8,945 nt of DNA from an uncultured Bacteroidota bacterium (GCA_903865465.1 CAIPJU010000304.1:1-8945); one strand, 5' to 3'; positions 1 through 7,349 are shown, counted from the stretch's first letter. Numbers and translations are program-made. Notes: a model not told the origin generated them from the letters alone.

Positions 1-130
1 CTGGAATAAACAATAAAAAGAATCTCTTCATAAATCAGTTTTAGGGCCTGCCAAAATAATTAAAATAAAATATCAAACGATTGAATTAAATCATTTTTTA
101 AAGAAAATTTAAAAAACAAGCTAAATTTAA

Positions 131-158
131 GGTTACTGGTTCCAGACTACCAATAACC
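131..158 (-). terminator. Intrinsic terminator of the fumarase gene
   Basis: Positions 131-140 and 149-158 form a 10-bp stem around an 8-base loop. Read as minus-strand RNA every position pairs (one is a U-G wobble), whereas the plus-strand reading has one C-A mismatch, so the signal faces the fumarase transcript. On the minus strand the stem is followed by a T-rich tail, including a TTTTTT run near 111-116. It lies just after the fumarase stop. Confidence 0.7.
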
Positions 159-172
159 TCCTGGTTTGTTCC

Positions 173-1783
173 TTATTTATTATACTGATCAAAGAAATCA
201 TTCCCCTTGTCGTCGGTTATGATGAATGCGGGCATATTCTCCACCCGGATTTTTCTTACAGCTTCCATTCCTAGCTCCTCAAAATCAACCAGTTCCACCG
301 ACTTGATATTTTCAGCTGCAAGAATGGCTGCGGGTCCGCCTATAGAACCGAGATAGAATCCACCATGTTTTTTGCAGGCATCAATAACCTGCCTGCTTCT
401 GTTACCCTTAGCAACCATTATCATCGACCCTCCCAGGCTCTGGAACAGATCGACATATGAATCCATTCTTCCGGCAGTTGTGGGGCCGAAACTTCCGGAG
501 GCCATTCCTTCAGGTGTTTTGGCAGGACCAGCATAGTAAACCGGGTGATTCTTAAAATATTCCGGCATCGGTTTACCCTCGTCAATAAGCGCCTTGATTC
601 GGGCATGTGCTATATCGCGTGCAACAATCAGAGTACCTGTAAGGCTTAGCCTTGTCTTAACCTTATATTTGGTCAGTTCCGAGAGAACTTCCTCCATGGG
701 CCGGTCGAGATTTATTTCAACAGCTTTTTCCAGTTCAGGAGCTTTTTCAGGCATGAACCTTTGTGGATTCTTTTCCAGCTCTTCAAGAAAGATACCATTT
801 TCACTGATATAGGCCTTTATATTTCTGTCAGCACTGCAGCTAACTCCAAGTCCAACAGGGCATGAGGCAGCATGCCGGGGAAGCCGTATCACCCTTACAT
901 CATGTACAAAGTACTTTCCGCCAAACTGAGCTCCCACACCATATTCATGACAAATATCCTCAATCCGTTTTTCCCATTCCAGGTCGCGGAAAGCCCTTCC
1001 GGCAGCGTTGCCTGTAACAGGAAGATGATCGAGGTAGCCTGCTGATGCCTCCTTGACGGTTTTCAGTGTAGCCTCAGCCGATGTCCCGCCAATAACAAGA
1101 GCAAGATGATACGGAGGACAGGCAGATGTTCCAAGATCCTTTATCTTCTCCTTGACAAAGCCTGTCAGTGATTCCTCATTTAAGAGGGACTTGGACTGCT
1201 GGTACAGAAATGTTTTATTTGCCGAACCTCCGCCTTTTGTTATGAAGAGAAATTCATACCTGTTGCCGTCAGTGGAATAGATATCTATCTGAGCAGGCAG
1301 ATTGGAACCTGTGTTTTTCTCTTCAAACATAGAAAACGGAACAACCTGGGAATATCTTAAATTTCTGTCTCTGTAGGTCTTATAAATCCCCCTGGAGAGG
1401 TGTTCTGCATCGTGGCCTCCCGTAAAAATGTTTTCTCCTTTCTTACCAATAACTATTGCAGTTCCTGTGTCCTGACACCAGGGGAGGTCCCCTGCCGAAG
1501 AAATAACGGTATTACGAAGCATCAGATATGCAACGAACCTGTCATTGTCAGTCGCCTCCGGGTCTTTTAAAATAAAAGAGAGTTTTTCAAGATGAGAAGT
1601 CCTGAGATAAAATGAAAGGTCCGATACCGCCTCGCCTGCCAGCAATTCAAGTCCCTTCGGATCAATTTTAAGGATAGTGCGTTCACCCTCTTTTACAACT
1701 TTAACATATTCCGCAGTCAGGAGACGGTATTTTGTAGAGTCCCTCTCGATCTGAAATGGTTTCTCATAGATAAAATCTGCCAT
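173..1783 (-). CDS. fumA: Fumarate hydratase, class I (iron-sulfur type)
   Basis: This 536-residue cytosolic enzyme interconverts fumarate and L-malate in the TCA cycle, or in its reductive branch in anaerobes. It is a full-length single-chain class I fumarase, close to E. coli FumA/FumB (about 548 aa). The three expected 4Fe-4S ligand cysteines are visible: Cys103 in LPWCQDTGTA, Cys222 in GTSACPPYH and Cys316 in GVSCSADRN. Their spacing matches the E. coli ligands 105, 224 and 318. The C-terminal swivel domain carries GSFGPTTAGRMDSY (about 429-443) and AKGNRSRQV (about 458-466). The ATG at 1783 gives a family-like N-terminus. No Shine-Dalgarno site is seen, which is common in Bacteroidota. 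A TATATTTG -7 match at 1859-1866 and the terminator at 131-158 suggest a monocistronic transcript. The symbol denotes the family; paralogues cannot be excluded. Confidence 0.96.
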   Translation of the reverse strand: MADFIYEKPFQIERDSTKYRLLTAEYVKVVKEGERTILKIDPKGLELLAGEAVSDLSFYLRTSHLEKLSFILKDPEATDNDRFVAYLMLRNTVISSAGDLPWCQDTGTAIVIGKKGENIFTGGHDAEHLSRGIYKTYRDRNLRYSQVVPFSMFEEKNTGSNLPAQIDIYSTDGNRYEFLFITKGGGSANKTFLYQQSKSLLNEESLTGFVKEKIKDLGTSACPPYHLALVIGGTSAEATLKTVKEASAGYLDHLPVTGNAAGRAFRDLEWEKRIEDICHEYGVGAQFGGKYFVHDVRVIRLPRHAASCPVGLGVSCSADRNIKAYISENGIFLEELEKNPQRFMPEKAPELEKAVEINLDRPMEEVLSELTKYKVKTRLSLTGTLIVARDIAHARIKALIDEGKPMPEYFKNHPVYYAGPAKTPEGMASGSFGPTTAGRMDSYVDLFQSLGGSMIMVAKGNRSRQVIDACKKHGGFYLGSIGGPAAILAAENIKSVELVDFEELGMEAVRKIRVENMPAFIITDDKGNDFFDQYNK

Positions 1784-1858
1784 ACAACCCAGGTTATTTT
1801 ATTATTAATAAATTGATTATAAAGGAATAACAACACTCCTACATTATATCTCAATTAT

Positions 1859-1866
1859 CAAATATA
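1859..1866 (-). promoter_or_regulatory. Candidate -7 promoter element for the fumarase gene
   Basis: The minus strand reads TATATTTG, a perfect match to the Bacteroidota primary-sigma -7 motif TAnnTTTG. It implies a 5' leader of roughly 70 bases. The -33 region contains only a T-rich TGTTTT, not a clean TTTG, so the call rests on the -7 box and its location in the intergenic gap. Confidence 0.4.
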
Positions 1867-1968
1867 CTAACAAACGGGATAATAAAACATGAAAAGAATC
1901 ATGCATTTTATGATATGCCTGCAATTTCAGCTATTAACAGATAATATTGAACACCATTGAATAACAGG

Positions 1969-1988
1969 AAAAAACCTGCTGGTTTCTT
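1969..1988 (-). terminator. Possible weak terminator of the MBL hydrolase gene
   Basis: Read on the minus strand, AAGAAACC, loop AGCA and GGTTTTTT can form an 8-bp stem (one G-U pair) that ends in a T-run. It lies about 30 bases after the MBL-fold gene's stop. A second hairpin of 7 bp with loop TAAG (2007-2024) overlaps the stop codon itself but has no T-tract. The first stem is AT-rich and uses up its own U-run, so the call is tentative. Confidence 0.35.
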
Positions 1989-2018
1989 CGAAAGCTGAGT
2001 TCAGGTTCCTGATTAAGA

Positions 2019-2861
2019 TCAGGAGATTTTCCGGAAACCGAATTCTTCTTTAGCCCTTATACCTCTTGAAGTCATTTGCAGCGAACAACACTCAGTCTCC
2101 TCATCATGCTGGAAAACCAGGATGTAGTTTTTTTCAAGCGCTTCATCCAGAATCTTCTTCTTCTCGTCAATTGTCTTCAAAGATTCTATATCATAACTCA
2201 TATTCCAGATCAAAGGAATATGGGCAACAGTCGGAATAAGATCACCGGTATAGACTAAGGTTTTTCCATTATATTTTATAACAGGAATCATCAGGCCTGC
2301 AGTATGGCCAAAACACATTCTTACTTCAAAACCGGGGAAAAGCTCGCAGTCATCATCGACCAGTTTCAGTTTCCCGGAGTCACCGATAGGTTTAATATTT
2401 TCTTCGAGAAAAGAATCCTCTTCCCTTAAATTGTTTTTCACAGCCCAATCCCATTGTGCCCTGCTTATATGATAGAAAGCATTCGGGAATACCGCTTCAG
2501 GATCAGCGCTTCCCGGCCGATTCCTGAAACAACCGCCGCAATGATCAGCATGCAGGTGAGTAAGAACCACATCAGTGATATCTTCAGGCTTATAGCCCCT
2601 CATGGCGAGGCCTCCGAGAAGTCCTTCACCCCCATGCAGATAGATATGGCTGAAGAATTTATCATCCTGTTTATCTCCCCATCCGGTATCAACAAGAATA
2701 ACATGTCCTCCTGTCTCAACAATCAGAGATCTTAGAGGGAGTACAATTAAATTGTTCTGATCGCAGTGATAAAATTTTGACCAGAGAATCTTTGGAACCA
2801 CTCCGAACATTGAGCCACCGTCTACTTTAAAACTGGCAATATTAAAAAGATCTGCTTTCAT
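2019..2861 (-). CDS. MBL-fold metallo-hydrolase
   Basis: This is a cytosolic dinuclear-metal hydrolase of the metallo-beta-lactamase superfamily; the substrate is not identifiable. From the ATG at 2861 it has 280 residues. The full ligand set is present: THLHADHCGG (HxHxDH, about residues 101-110), His in CFGHTAG (about 186), the bridging Asp in YTGDLIP (about 207) and a late His in FQHDEE (about 252). This arrangement is shared with lactonase-like (AiiA or AidC type) members as well as many uncharacterised ones, so lactonase activity is only one possibility. The frame extends to a TTG at 2879, adding six residues. I prefer the ATG because the protein then begins MKADLFNIASFKVDGG, a usual family start. 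No signal peptide is seen. It has no obvious link to its neighbours. Confidence 0.9.
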   Translation of the reverse strand: MKADLFNIASFKVDGGSMFGVVPKILWSKFYHCDQNNLIVLPLRSLIVETGGHVILVDTGWGDKQDDKFFSHIYLHGGEGLLGGLAMRGYKPEDITDVVLTHLHADHCGGCFRNRPGSADPEAVFPNAFYHISRAQWDWAVKNNLREEDSFLEENIKPIGDSGKLKLVDDDCELFPGFEVRMCFGHTAGLMIPVIKYNGKTLVYTGDLIPTVAHIPLIWNMSYDIESLKTIDEKKKILDEALEKNYILVFQHDEETECCSLQMTSRGIRAKEEFGFRKIS

Positions 2862-2987
2862 AATATCTATTTTATGCAATAATAGGAATTTCCCGATTCT
2901 ATAACAGCATAACCTGATTTTTTCAAATACCTAAGACCAGAAAAAAACTGCAGTTAAAATGTTGAGCATGAAAAGAGCATATGTCAG

Positions 2988-4154
2988 TTATTTAGCTTTG
3001 GATGCAAGCAGGAACATAACTCTCATCATGAATCTTATAGCCTGGTATGTAGCCCAGCCAGTGACTTTATTCCACCAGGTATTACGGAGTTTGTATTCCT
3101 CGAAAGTGACTTCACGACAATCCTTTTCGATTATTTCAAGGAGGATCTTTTCGAACCTTTCAGTGAATCCCGGGTCGAGAATCGCGGCGTTCATCTCCAC
3201 GCTTCCATAATCGCTCAGGTGATTTATGTTATAGCTTCCGATTGTGGTCCAGGTTCCATCGACTGTTGCGACCTTTGCATGCAGGTTTGACGGCAAATAT
3301 TCATATATCCTGATATTATTCCTCAGGATGAAATCATAAAGGAAATTGGTGGCCCTGTCGAACATTGGGGCATCAGACTCTGCAGCCAGCACAATTGTAA
3401 TATCAACCCCCCGGCGACTCGCATTTTTCAGAAGTTTCCTCTCGTTCCGGCCTGGCAGGAAATAACTTGCGAAGATTATCATCCTGTTGTGCGAATGGCG
3501 GAGCGCGTAACGGTATCCTTTGAGTATTTCGATCTTATTCCTGTACCAGTTATTCTGCAGGATCCTGACCTTAATCCCATCATCGAAGAGATGCGGGTTA
3601 TGAATCATCTCCCTCGAACGCTCTTTCCTTGAGATGAAGGTTCTGTTCCAGAGCTTTTTAATTATAAAGAGGACATGAGCACATTCAGGACCTCTGAGCA
3701 GAATTGCGAAATCGAGCCATTCCTTTAACTCCCTGTGGCCATGATAACGGTCAGCCACATTCATACCCCCGATAATTACCGTTTCGCCATCAATGAGGAG
3801 CACTTTATGGTGAAGCCTAAGGCTTAAGTGATATCCCCTGGTAATAAATGTACGTGAAAATCTTCTGAACAGAACTCCGGCTTCAGTAACTTTAAGTTCA
3901 AGTTCTTTTGAGAAGCTCCTTCCTCCGTAAGCATCAAGAAGGAAATAAACTCTGACACCTCTTTCAGCAGCCCTGACAAGGGCATTAACAAAACTTCGTC
4001 CTGTATCATCATCATCAACTATAAAAGTCTGAAAATGAATATAGTCCTTTGCCCGGTTTATTGCATTTTCACAGGTAGCAAAATACTCCTCCCCGCTCCT
4101 CAGAACTTCTACCAAATGACCACTTTTATAATCACGGCTGGCAGGAATTTTCAT
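2988..4154 (-). CDS. Phospholipase D-family cardiolipin synthase (ClsB-like)
   Basis: This 388-residue protein is likely a cardiolipin synthase or related phosphatidyltransferase acting on membrane phospholipids. Two complete HKD motifs are visible: HHKVLLID (His115, Lys117, Asp122), followed by an Asn in GGMNVADRYHG, and HAKVATVD (His292, Lys294, Asp299), followed by GSYNINHLSDYGSVE. There is one PLD domain in each half, as in bacterial ClsA and ClsB. There is no N-terminal pair of membrane helices, and the length is near E. coli ClsB (about 413 aa), so it resembles the ClsB type more than ClsA. The tail from about 360 is aromatic and hydrophobic, ending in basic residues, and may touch the membrane. 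The ATG at 4154 lies just downstream of a perfect TATATTTG -7 box (4183-4190). Exact substrate specificity cannot be read from sequence. Confidence 0.92.
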   Translation of the reverse strand: MKIPASRDYKSGHLVEVLRSGEEYFATCENAINRAKDYIHFQTFIVDDDDTGRSFVNALVRAAERGVRVYFLLDAYGGRSFSKELELKVTEAGVLFRRFSRTFITRGYHLSLRLHHKVLLIDGETVIIGGMNVADRYHGHRELKEWLDFAILLRGPECAHVLFIIKKLWNRTFISRKERSREMIHNPHLFDDGIKVRILQNNWYRNKIEILKGYRYALRHSHNRMIIFASYFLPGRNERKLLKNASRRGVDITIVLAAESDAPMFDRATNFLYDFILRNNIRIYEYLPSNLHAKVATVDGTWTTIGSYNINHLSDYGSVEMNAAILDPGFTERFEKILLEIIEKDCREVTFEEYKLRNTWWNKVTGWATYQAIRFMMRVMFLLASKAK

Positions 4155-4182
4155 ATAATCTGACTGTCAAAGTTTGATACAA

Positions 4183-4190
4183 CAAATATA
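4183..4190 (-). promoter_or_regulatory. Candidate -7 promoter element for the phospholipase D gene
   Basis: The minus strand reads TATATTTG, a perfect TAnnTTTG match and identical to the box before the fumarase gene. It is placed to give a leader of about 20 bases before the ATG at 4154. No TTTG is found at the expected -33 spacing. Confidence 0.4.
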
Positions 4191-4232
4191 AAACTTAAAG
4201 CATATGTTTTTTATTTTAGAGGAGATTGGTTA

Positions 4233-4490
4233 ATGTTTGGAAGAACAAATATTCTGAAATTAAACATAATCTTTTACCTATTTCTACTTTGACAGATTTG
4301 AAAAATCGTCCTGTTTATACCCTTTATCCCCAAGGGGAACAGGCCGGTCTTTCAGCTTTCACCACTCGGGGCCGGGGTAAAAAAGCTGAAAAAGCTGATT
4401 GGATTTTAATCTGTCAAAGTAGAACTATTTTCAGACAGCCAAATAAATAGGCCAGTTGAAAAAAGGAATTCTCGACTGATCGGGGAATAA
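4233..4490 (+). pseudogene. Possible small ORF split by the inverted-repeat element
   Basis: An ATG at 4233 follows an AGAGGAG Shine-Dalgarno site at good spacing, and opens a 19-codon frame beginning MFGRTNILK and ending in hydrophobic residues. Its TGA (4290-4292) lies inside the left inverted repeat. If the element (4282-4424) and one copy of the CTAT duplication are removed in silico, the frame reads on to TAA at 4488-4490, giving 36 codons that end RLIGE. This is what an insertion into a small gene would look like. An open frame this short can also arise by chance in AT-rich DNA. No function is suggested. Confidence 0.2.
4282..4424. mobile_element. MITE-like non-autonomous element with 17-bp terminal inverted repeats
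   Basis: The ends are perfect 17-bp inverted repeats: TTCTACTTTGACAGATT at 4282-4298 and its reverse complement at 4408-4424. The direct repeat CTAT sits immediately outside each end (4278-4281 and 4425-4428), consistent with a 4-bp target-site duplication. The 143-base element is too short for a transposase. Its interior contains a perfect 10-bp hairpin stem (TTTCAGCTTT at 4350-4359 with AAAGCTGAAA at 4382-4391) and appears more GC-rich than its flanks. I infer a miniature inverted-repeat transposable element mobilised in trans. The transposase family is unknown. A structured intergenic repeat is the alternative, but the exact duplication favours transposition. Confidence 0.6.
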
Positions 4491-4540
4491 GAAGGTGTTA
4501 ATTATTTATTACTTTTATGAGAATTTAAAAAATAATATCC

Positions 4541-5407
4541 ATGAACAGAAGAGATATGATAGGAAAGACAGCCGGGGTCGCAGTTGTAGCAGCCTCAACT
4601 CCGTTGAATAAGGTATTTGGAGGAGTTTCAGAAGGCAGGGTTAAGCTTAAGGGAAACATTCATCATTCAGTAAGCCAGTGGTGCTATGGTGATATTCCAC
4701 TCGAAGAATTTGCAATTAGTTGCAGGGATATGGGTATTGAGTCGGTGGAACTGCTTAATGAAAAGGACTGGCCGGTGGTTGCAAAGGCAGGATTGAAATG
4801 TGCAGTTGGTTATGCCACTGATTGGGGTATCCCTAAAGGCTTTAACCGTCTTGAAAATCATGACAAACTGATTACTGATTATCTTGCAATGATCCCGAAA
4901 GCAGCTGCAGCAGGTGTTCCGAATCTCATCTGCTTTTCAGGTAACCGCGAGGGACAGGATGATCATGAAGGAATGATAAACTGCGCAATTGGTCTTCGTA
5001 AAATCATGCCGACCGCTGAAAAATACGGTGTTACTATCATAATGGAACTTCTGAACAGCTATGGACATAAGGATTACCAGTGCGATAAGGTATTATGGGG
5101 TGCCGCATTATGTGAAATGACCGGATCTGAGCGTTTCAAACTTCTCTTCGATATCTACCATATGCAGATTATGGAGGGAAACATTATCGATTCAATAACG
5201 AAAAACATACAGTATATTGGTCACATTCATACCGGCGGAGTACCCGGAAGAAATGAGCTTGATGAGACGCAGGAACTTTATTATCCGGCAATTATGAATG
5301 CAATTGTTAAAACCGGGTACAAAGGATATGTGGGACAGGAGTTTGTTCCTAAACAGAAAGACAAATTGGAATCGCTAAGGAAGTGTATCCTCATCTGCGA
5401 TGTTTAG
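4541..5407 (+). CDS. Tat-leader TIM-barrel protein, hydroxypyruvate isomerase family
   Basis: This 288-residue protein belongs to the xylose isomerase-like TIM-barrel fold (AP endonuclease 2 superfamily) and most resembles hydroxypyruvate isomerases, which convert hydroxypyruvate to tartronate semialdehyde. Likely metal and catalytic residues are visible: Glu169 in IIMELLNS, Asp204 in FDIYHMQIMEG, His230 in GHIHTGGVPGR and Glu267 in VGQEFVP. E. coli Hyi has about 258 residues; the extra length is an N-terminal leader, MNRRDMIGKTAGVAVVAAS, with a twin arginine at 3-4 and a short hydrophobic stretch, so Tat export to the periplasm is likely. Many Bacteroidota carry such exported sugar isomerase-like proteins, often of unproven substrate. 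The ATG at 4541 keeps the Tat motif at the N-terminus. It sits alone on the plus strand. The family call is firm; the reaction is inferred. Confidence 0.88.
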   Translation: MNRRDMIGKTAGVAVVAASTPLNKVFGGVSEGRVKLKGNIHHSVSQWCYGDIPLEEFAISCRDMGIESVELLNEKDWPVVAKAGLKCAVGYATDWGIPKGFNRLENHDKLITDYLAMIPKAAAAGVPNLICFSGNREGQDDHEGMINCAIGLRKIMPTAEKYGVTIIMELLNSYGHKDYQCDKVLWGAALCEMTGSERFKLLFDIYHMQIMEGNIIDSITKNIQYIGHIHTGGVPGRNELDETQELYYPAIMNAIVKTGYKGYVGQEFVPKQKDKLESLRKCILICDV

Positions 5408-5485
5408 AATAACGGTACCCGGGTTTGTAAAGTGAAATACGGAAAAAGAAAAATCTCAGAGGTCTCTATTTTTAATTGAAAATAT

Positions 5486-5517
5486 TTTGCAGATTTAAAA
5501 AAAAGGTCCTTTCTTTG
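5486..5517 (+). promoter_or_regulatory. Candidate promoter of the tRNA-Glu gene
   Basis: TTTG at 5486-5489 and TTTCTTTG at 5510-5517 are separated by 20 bases. This matches the Bacteroidota layout of a -33 TTTG and a -7 TAnnTTTG with one mismatch (TT instead of TA). Transcription would start a few bases downstream, leaving a leader of about 20 bases before the tRNA. Confidence 0.5.
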
Positions 5518-5543
5518 CATCCGCGTTTAAAAGTTCTTTACAT

Positions 5544-5615
5544 GGTCCATTCGTCTAGTGGTTAGGACGTCAGGTTTTCATCCTGGTAACAGGGGTTCGA
5601 TTCCCCTATGGACTA
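5544..5615 (+). tRNA. tRNA-Glu (anticodon TTC)
   Basis: The cloverleaf is complete. The acceptor GGTCCAT (5544-5550) pairs with ATGGACT (5608-5614, with G-U at 1:72). A D-arm follows, then anticodon stem TCAGG/CCTGG with loop TTTTCAT (5575-5581) and anticodon TTC at 5577-5579, then T-arm AGGGG/CCCCT with TTCGATT. The discriminator is A5615. The 3' CCA is not encoded, as the DNA continues CAAAA. At 72 bases it is normal for tRNA-Glu with a short D-loop and a minimal variable loop. It has its own promoter and terminator and is convergent with the radical SAM gene. Confidence 0.97.
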
Positions 5616-5616
5616 C

Positions 5617-5644
5617 AAAAAAGCTCTCTTATGAGGGCTTTTTT
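5617..5644. terminator. Bidirectional intrinsic terminator between tRNA-Glu and the radical SAM gene
   Basis: AAGCTCTC (5621-5628), loop TTAT and GAGGGCTT (5633-5640) form an 8-bp stem with one T-G pair. It is preceded by AAAA and followed by TTTT, so a U-run follows the hairpin on either strand. It immediately follows the tRNA and lies 26 bases beyond the stop of the convergent minus-strand gene, so it can end both transcripts. Confidence 0.8.
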
Positions 5645-5669
5645 ATTTCTATTTACCTGAACTTCAAAG

Positions 5670-7310
5670 TTAAACCTGCATTTCCTGTTTAGACCCAGGA
5701 ATACCTCTCCTTCGGCTCAGAAGCGTTTTTTCAGTTTCAAAAGTTTCTTCAAGTTCATTTTGCGGATTGGATTTATGTATATAATGATCAAGAAATGAAA
5801 CCTGCATGGACAAAACCTCACTCCATTCAATCTCTTCATCATTTCTTAAGGTCTCAGATAAAATTTCCCCGAAACGGGGATCTATTCTTAAAAAATCAAG
5901 ATACAATGCACCCAGATCGAGCCTGAATAATTCAAGAAGGGCTCTGAAGGTAAAAGGGAAATACCTTTGAAGGAAGGAATAATAGGTAACAAAAACATCA
6001 AGGTATCGGTATTTGTCAAAAAGTACGGAAGGAAACCTGTAAAAGCTTGGAAAAACAGCTGGATGATTTCGGATAAGCCGGAAAGTCTCATCACCGTTCC
6101 TCTCATCAATATTTGAATTATATTCTTCAATTTGCACAAGGTCATTTTTGTACTTATCATAGTAATCAGCCCCGTTGAGCAATATAAACGGGAAAAGTGA
6201 AATTTCATCAACGCCCAACACTACAGACCGGCGAATCAGATCAAGCGTCTTCTTCAGGTCCTGCTCCTCCTCTTCAGGTAATGCGTAGATGAAGCTCAGT
6301 TTTACCTTCAGGTTATTCCTTACAATTTCTTTGATAATCTCCCATGCCGAAGGCAGATCAAGGTTTTTGCCGATCAGATGCTGCATACGGGGGGAACCTG
6401 TTTCAATTCCAATTGAGATTTTGGTACAACCCGCATTTTTCATCGTCTCTATCAGCTCTTTATCGAGAGTATCAGCCCTGGAATAACACTCCCAGGTGTA
6501 CATTTTCTCGCCTGCTTTCAGATAGCTGCAGAATGACAGGATTGTTTTTTTATTGACTGTGAAATGATCGTGAAGAAAAAAGAAATGTTTAAACCCGAAC
6601 TCTTCATTAAGGCTATCCATTTCCTTTACAATGCGTGCCACACTCTTCAGCCTGAATCTCTTTTTCCAGTATGTTTTCGTAGAGCAAAAACGACAGGAGA
6701 AAGGACAGCCCCTGCCCACCTCAACCGATAAAAGGTTGATCGATTTCATGTGAGGGATAAGGGAATAATCGGGAATCGGTAGCTCGTCAAGATCACTAAT
6801 AAGTCCCGCCTGGGGGTTTTGAACGATTCTTCCCTCCTTCCTGAAAGCAATTCCGGCAACATTATCAAGGCTTCTTCTGCCTGTCAAGGCTTCAATCAGA
6901 TCCACAATATTCTGTTCCGATTCCCCTATTGCAATCATGTCGATCCAATTGAAGGCTGTGAGTGTTTCAACCGGACATGAAGATGCCTGAGGCCCTCCGA
7001 AGACAATTTTTACGGCAGGATTTTGTTTTTTAACCATCTCAGCAACAAGAATGGCCTGGGGATAAAACGCACAAATAGAATTGAATCCCACGACATCTGC
7101 CTTTTTATCGCTAATATAAACACTGAAACTTCTGATCATTTCACCAGGTGATCCATCGGGAATAACACCCGTCCTAGCCAGGTGATTGAAGTCGGCAATC
7201 TCTACATCATACCCTTTCGCTTTCAGTATTGTTCCAAGAGACAACAGTCCATGCTGAAGAATTACAACCGATTTATATAATGTAATGCTGTTTACAAGGA
7301 TAATTTTCAC
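5670..7310 (-). CDS. B12-binding-type radical SAM enzyme, putative RiPP-modifying
   Basis: This 546-residue cytosolic enzyme has the two-domain layout of class B (cobalamin-dependent) radical SAM proteins. Residues 1-140 form a Rossmann-type B12-binding domain, with the GLLSLGTILKAKGYDVEIAD, VVGFNSIC, KIVFGGPQAS and AIGESE segments usual for this family. The radical SAM core follows, with the 4Fe-4S motif at Cys202, Cys206 and Cys209 in GRGCPFSCRFCS, then FLHDHF (about 245-250) and GIETGSPRM (about 301-309). Residues from about 400 to 515 are an aromatic-rich extension I cannot assign. The DxHxxG cobalamin motif is not evident, as in many class B enzymes. The start is GTG at 7310; a TAA 24 bases upstream rules out a much longer form. 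The peptide gene just upstream on the same strand suggests that peptide as substrate, with C-methylation or another radical reaction as inferred chemistry. Confidence 0.93.
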   Translation of the reverse strand: MKIILVNSITLYKSVVILQHGLLSLGTILKAKGYDVEIADFNHLARTGVIPDGSPGEMIRSFSVYISDKKADVVGFNSICAFYPQAILVAEMVKKQNPAVKIVFGGPQASSCPVETLTAFNWIDMIAIGESEQNIVDLIEALTGRRSLDNVAGIAFRKEGRIVQNPQAGLISDLDELPIPDYSLIPHMKSINLLSVEVGRGCPFSCRFCSTKTYWKKRFRLKSVARIVKEMDSLNEEFGFKHFFFLHDHFTVNKKTILSFCSYLKAGEKMYTWECYSRADTLDKELIETMKNAGCTKISIGIETGSPRMQHLIGKNLDLPSAWEIIKEIVRNNLKVKLSFIYALPEEEEQDLKKTLDLIRRSVVLGVDEISLFPFILLNGADYYDKYKNDLVQIEEYNSNIDERNGDETFRLIRNHPAVFPSFYRFPSVLFDKYRYLDVFVTYYSFLQRYFPFTFRALLELFRLDLGALYLDFLRIDPRFGEILSETLRNDEEIEWSEVLSMQVSFLDHYIHKSNPQNELEETFETEKTLLSRRRGIPGSKQEMQV

Positions 7311-7349
7311 CTTCAGGGAAATGAAATTTTTAAATTACAGTTAAGAAAT

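Larger units (their letters stand above)
4155..4540. other. Divergent intergenic region holding a MITE-like insertion
   Basis: This 386-base gap separates the minus-strand phospholipase D gene from the plus-strand isomerase gene. It contains a minus-strand -7 promoter box (4183-4190), a short plus-strand ORF with a good Shine-Dalgarno site (4233-4292), the inverted-repeat element at 4282-4424, and an AT-rich stretch just before the isomerase gene. That stretch includes TACTTTTA (4510-4517), one mismatch from TAnnTTTG, but no convincing -33 partner. A TTG-initiated frame spanning 4226-4450 runs through the element and is not considered a gene. Confidence 0.7.

Noticed and set aside
2454..2735. 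A 93-codon plus-strand frame
   Set aside because: It is antisense to the MBL-fold gene, which carries all its metal-ligand motifs in this interval.
2949..2960. A palindrome (AACTGCAGTT) followed by T-run on the minus strand after the phospholipase D stop
   Set aside because: The palindrome leaves no room for a hairpin loop, so it is a poor terminator candidate.
4226..4450. A TTG-initiated 74-codon plus-strand frame
   Set aside because: It reads through both inverted repeats and the hairpin of the MITE-like element, ends with no recognisable protein pattern, and is best explained by the repeat.
5447..5476. An A-rich/hairpin/T-rich stretch that might terminate the isomerase gene
   Set aside because: The only stem (AGAG/CTCT) has a two-base loop and the rest pairs poorly, so it is not a convincing terminator.
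6918..6929. A 12-bp match (CGATTCCCCTAT) to the 3' part of tRNA-Glu, suggesting an integration att site
   Set aside because: It lies inside the conserved GESEQN codons of the radical SAM gene, does not extend further, and there is no integrase in the window.
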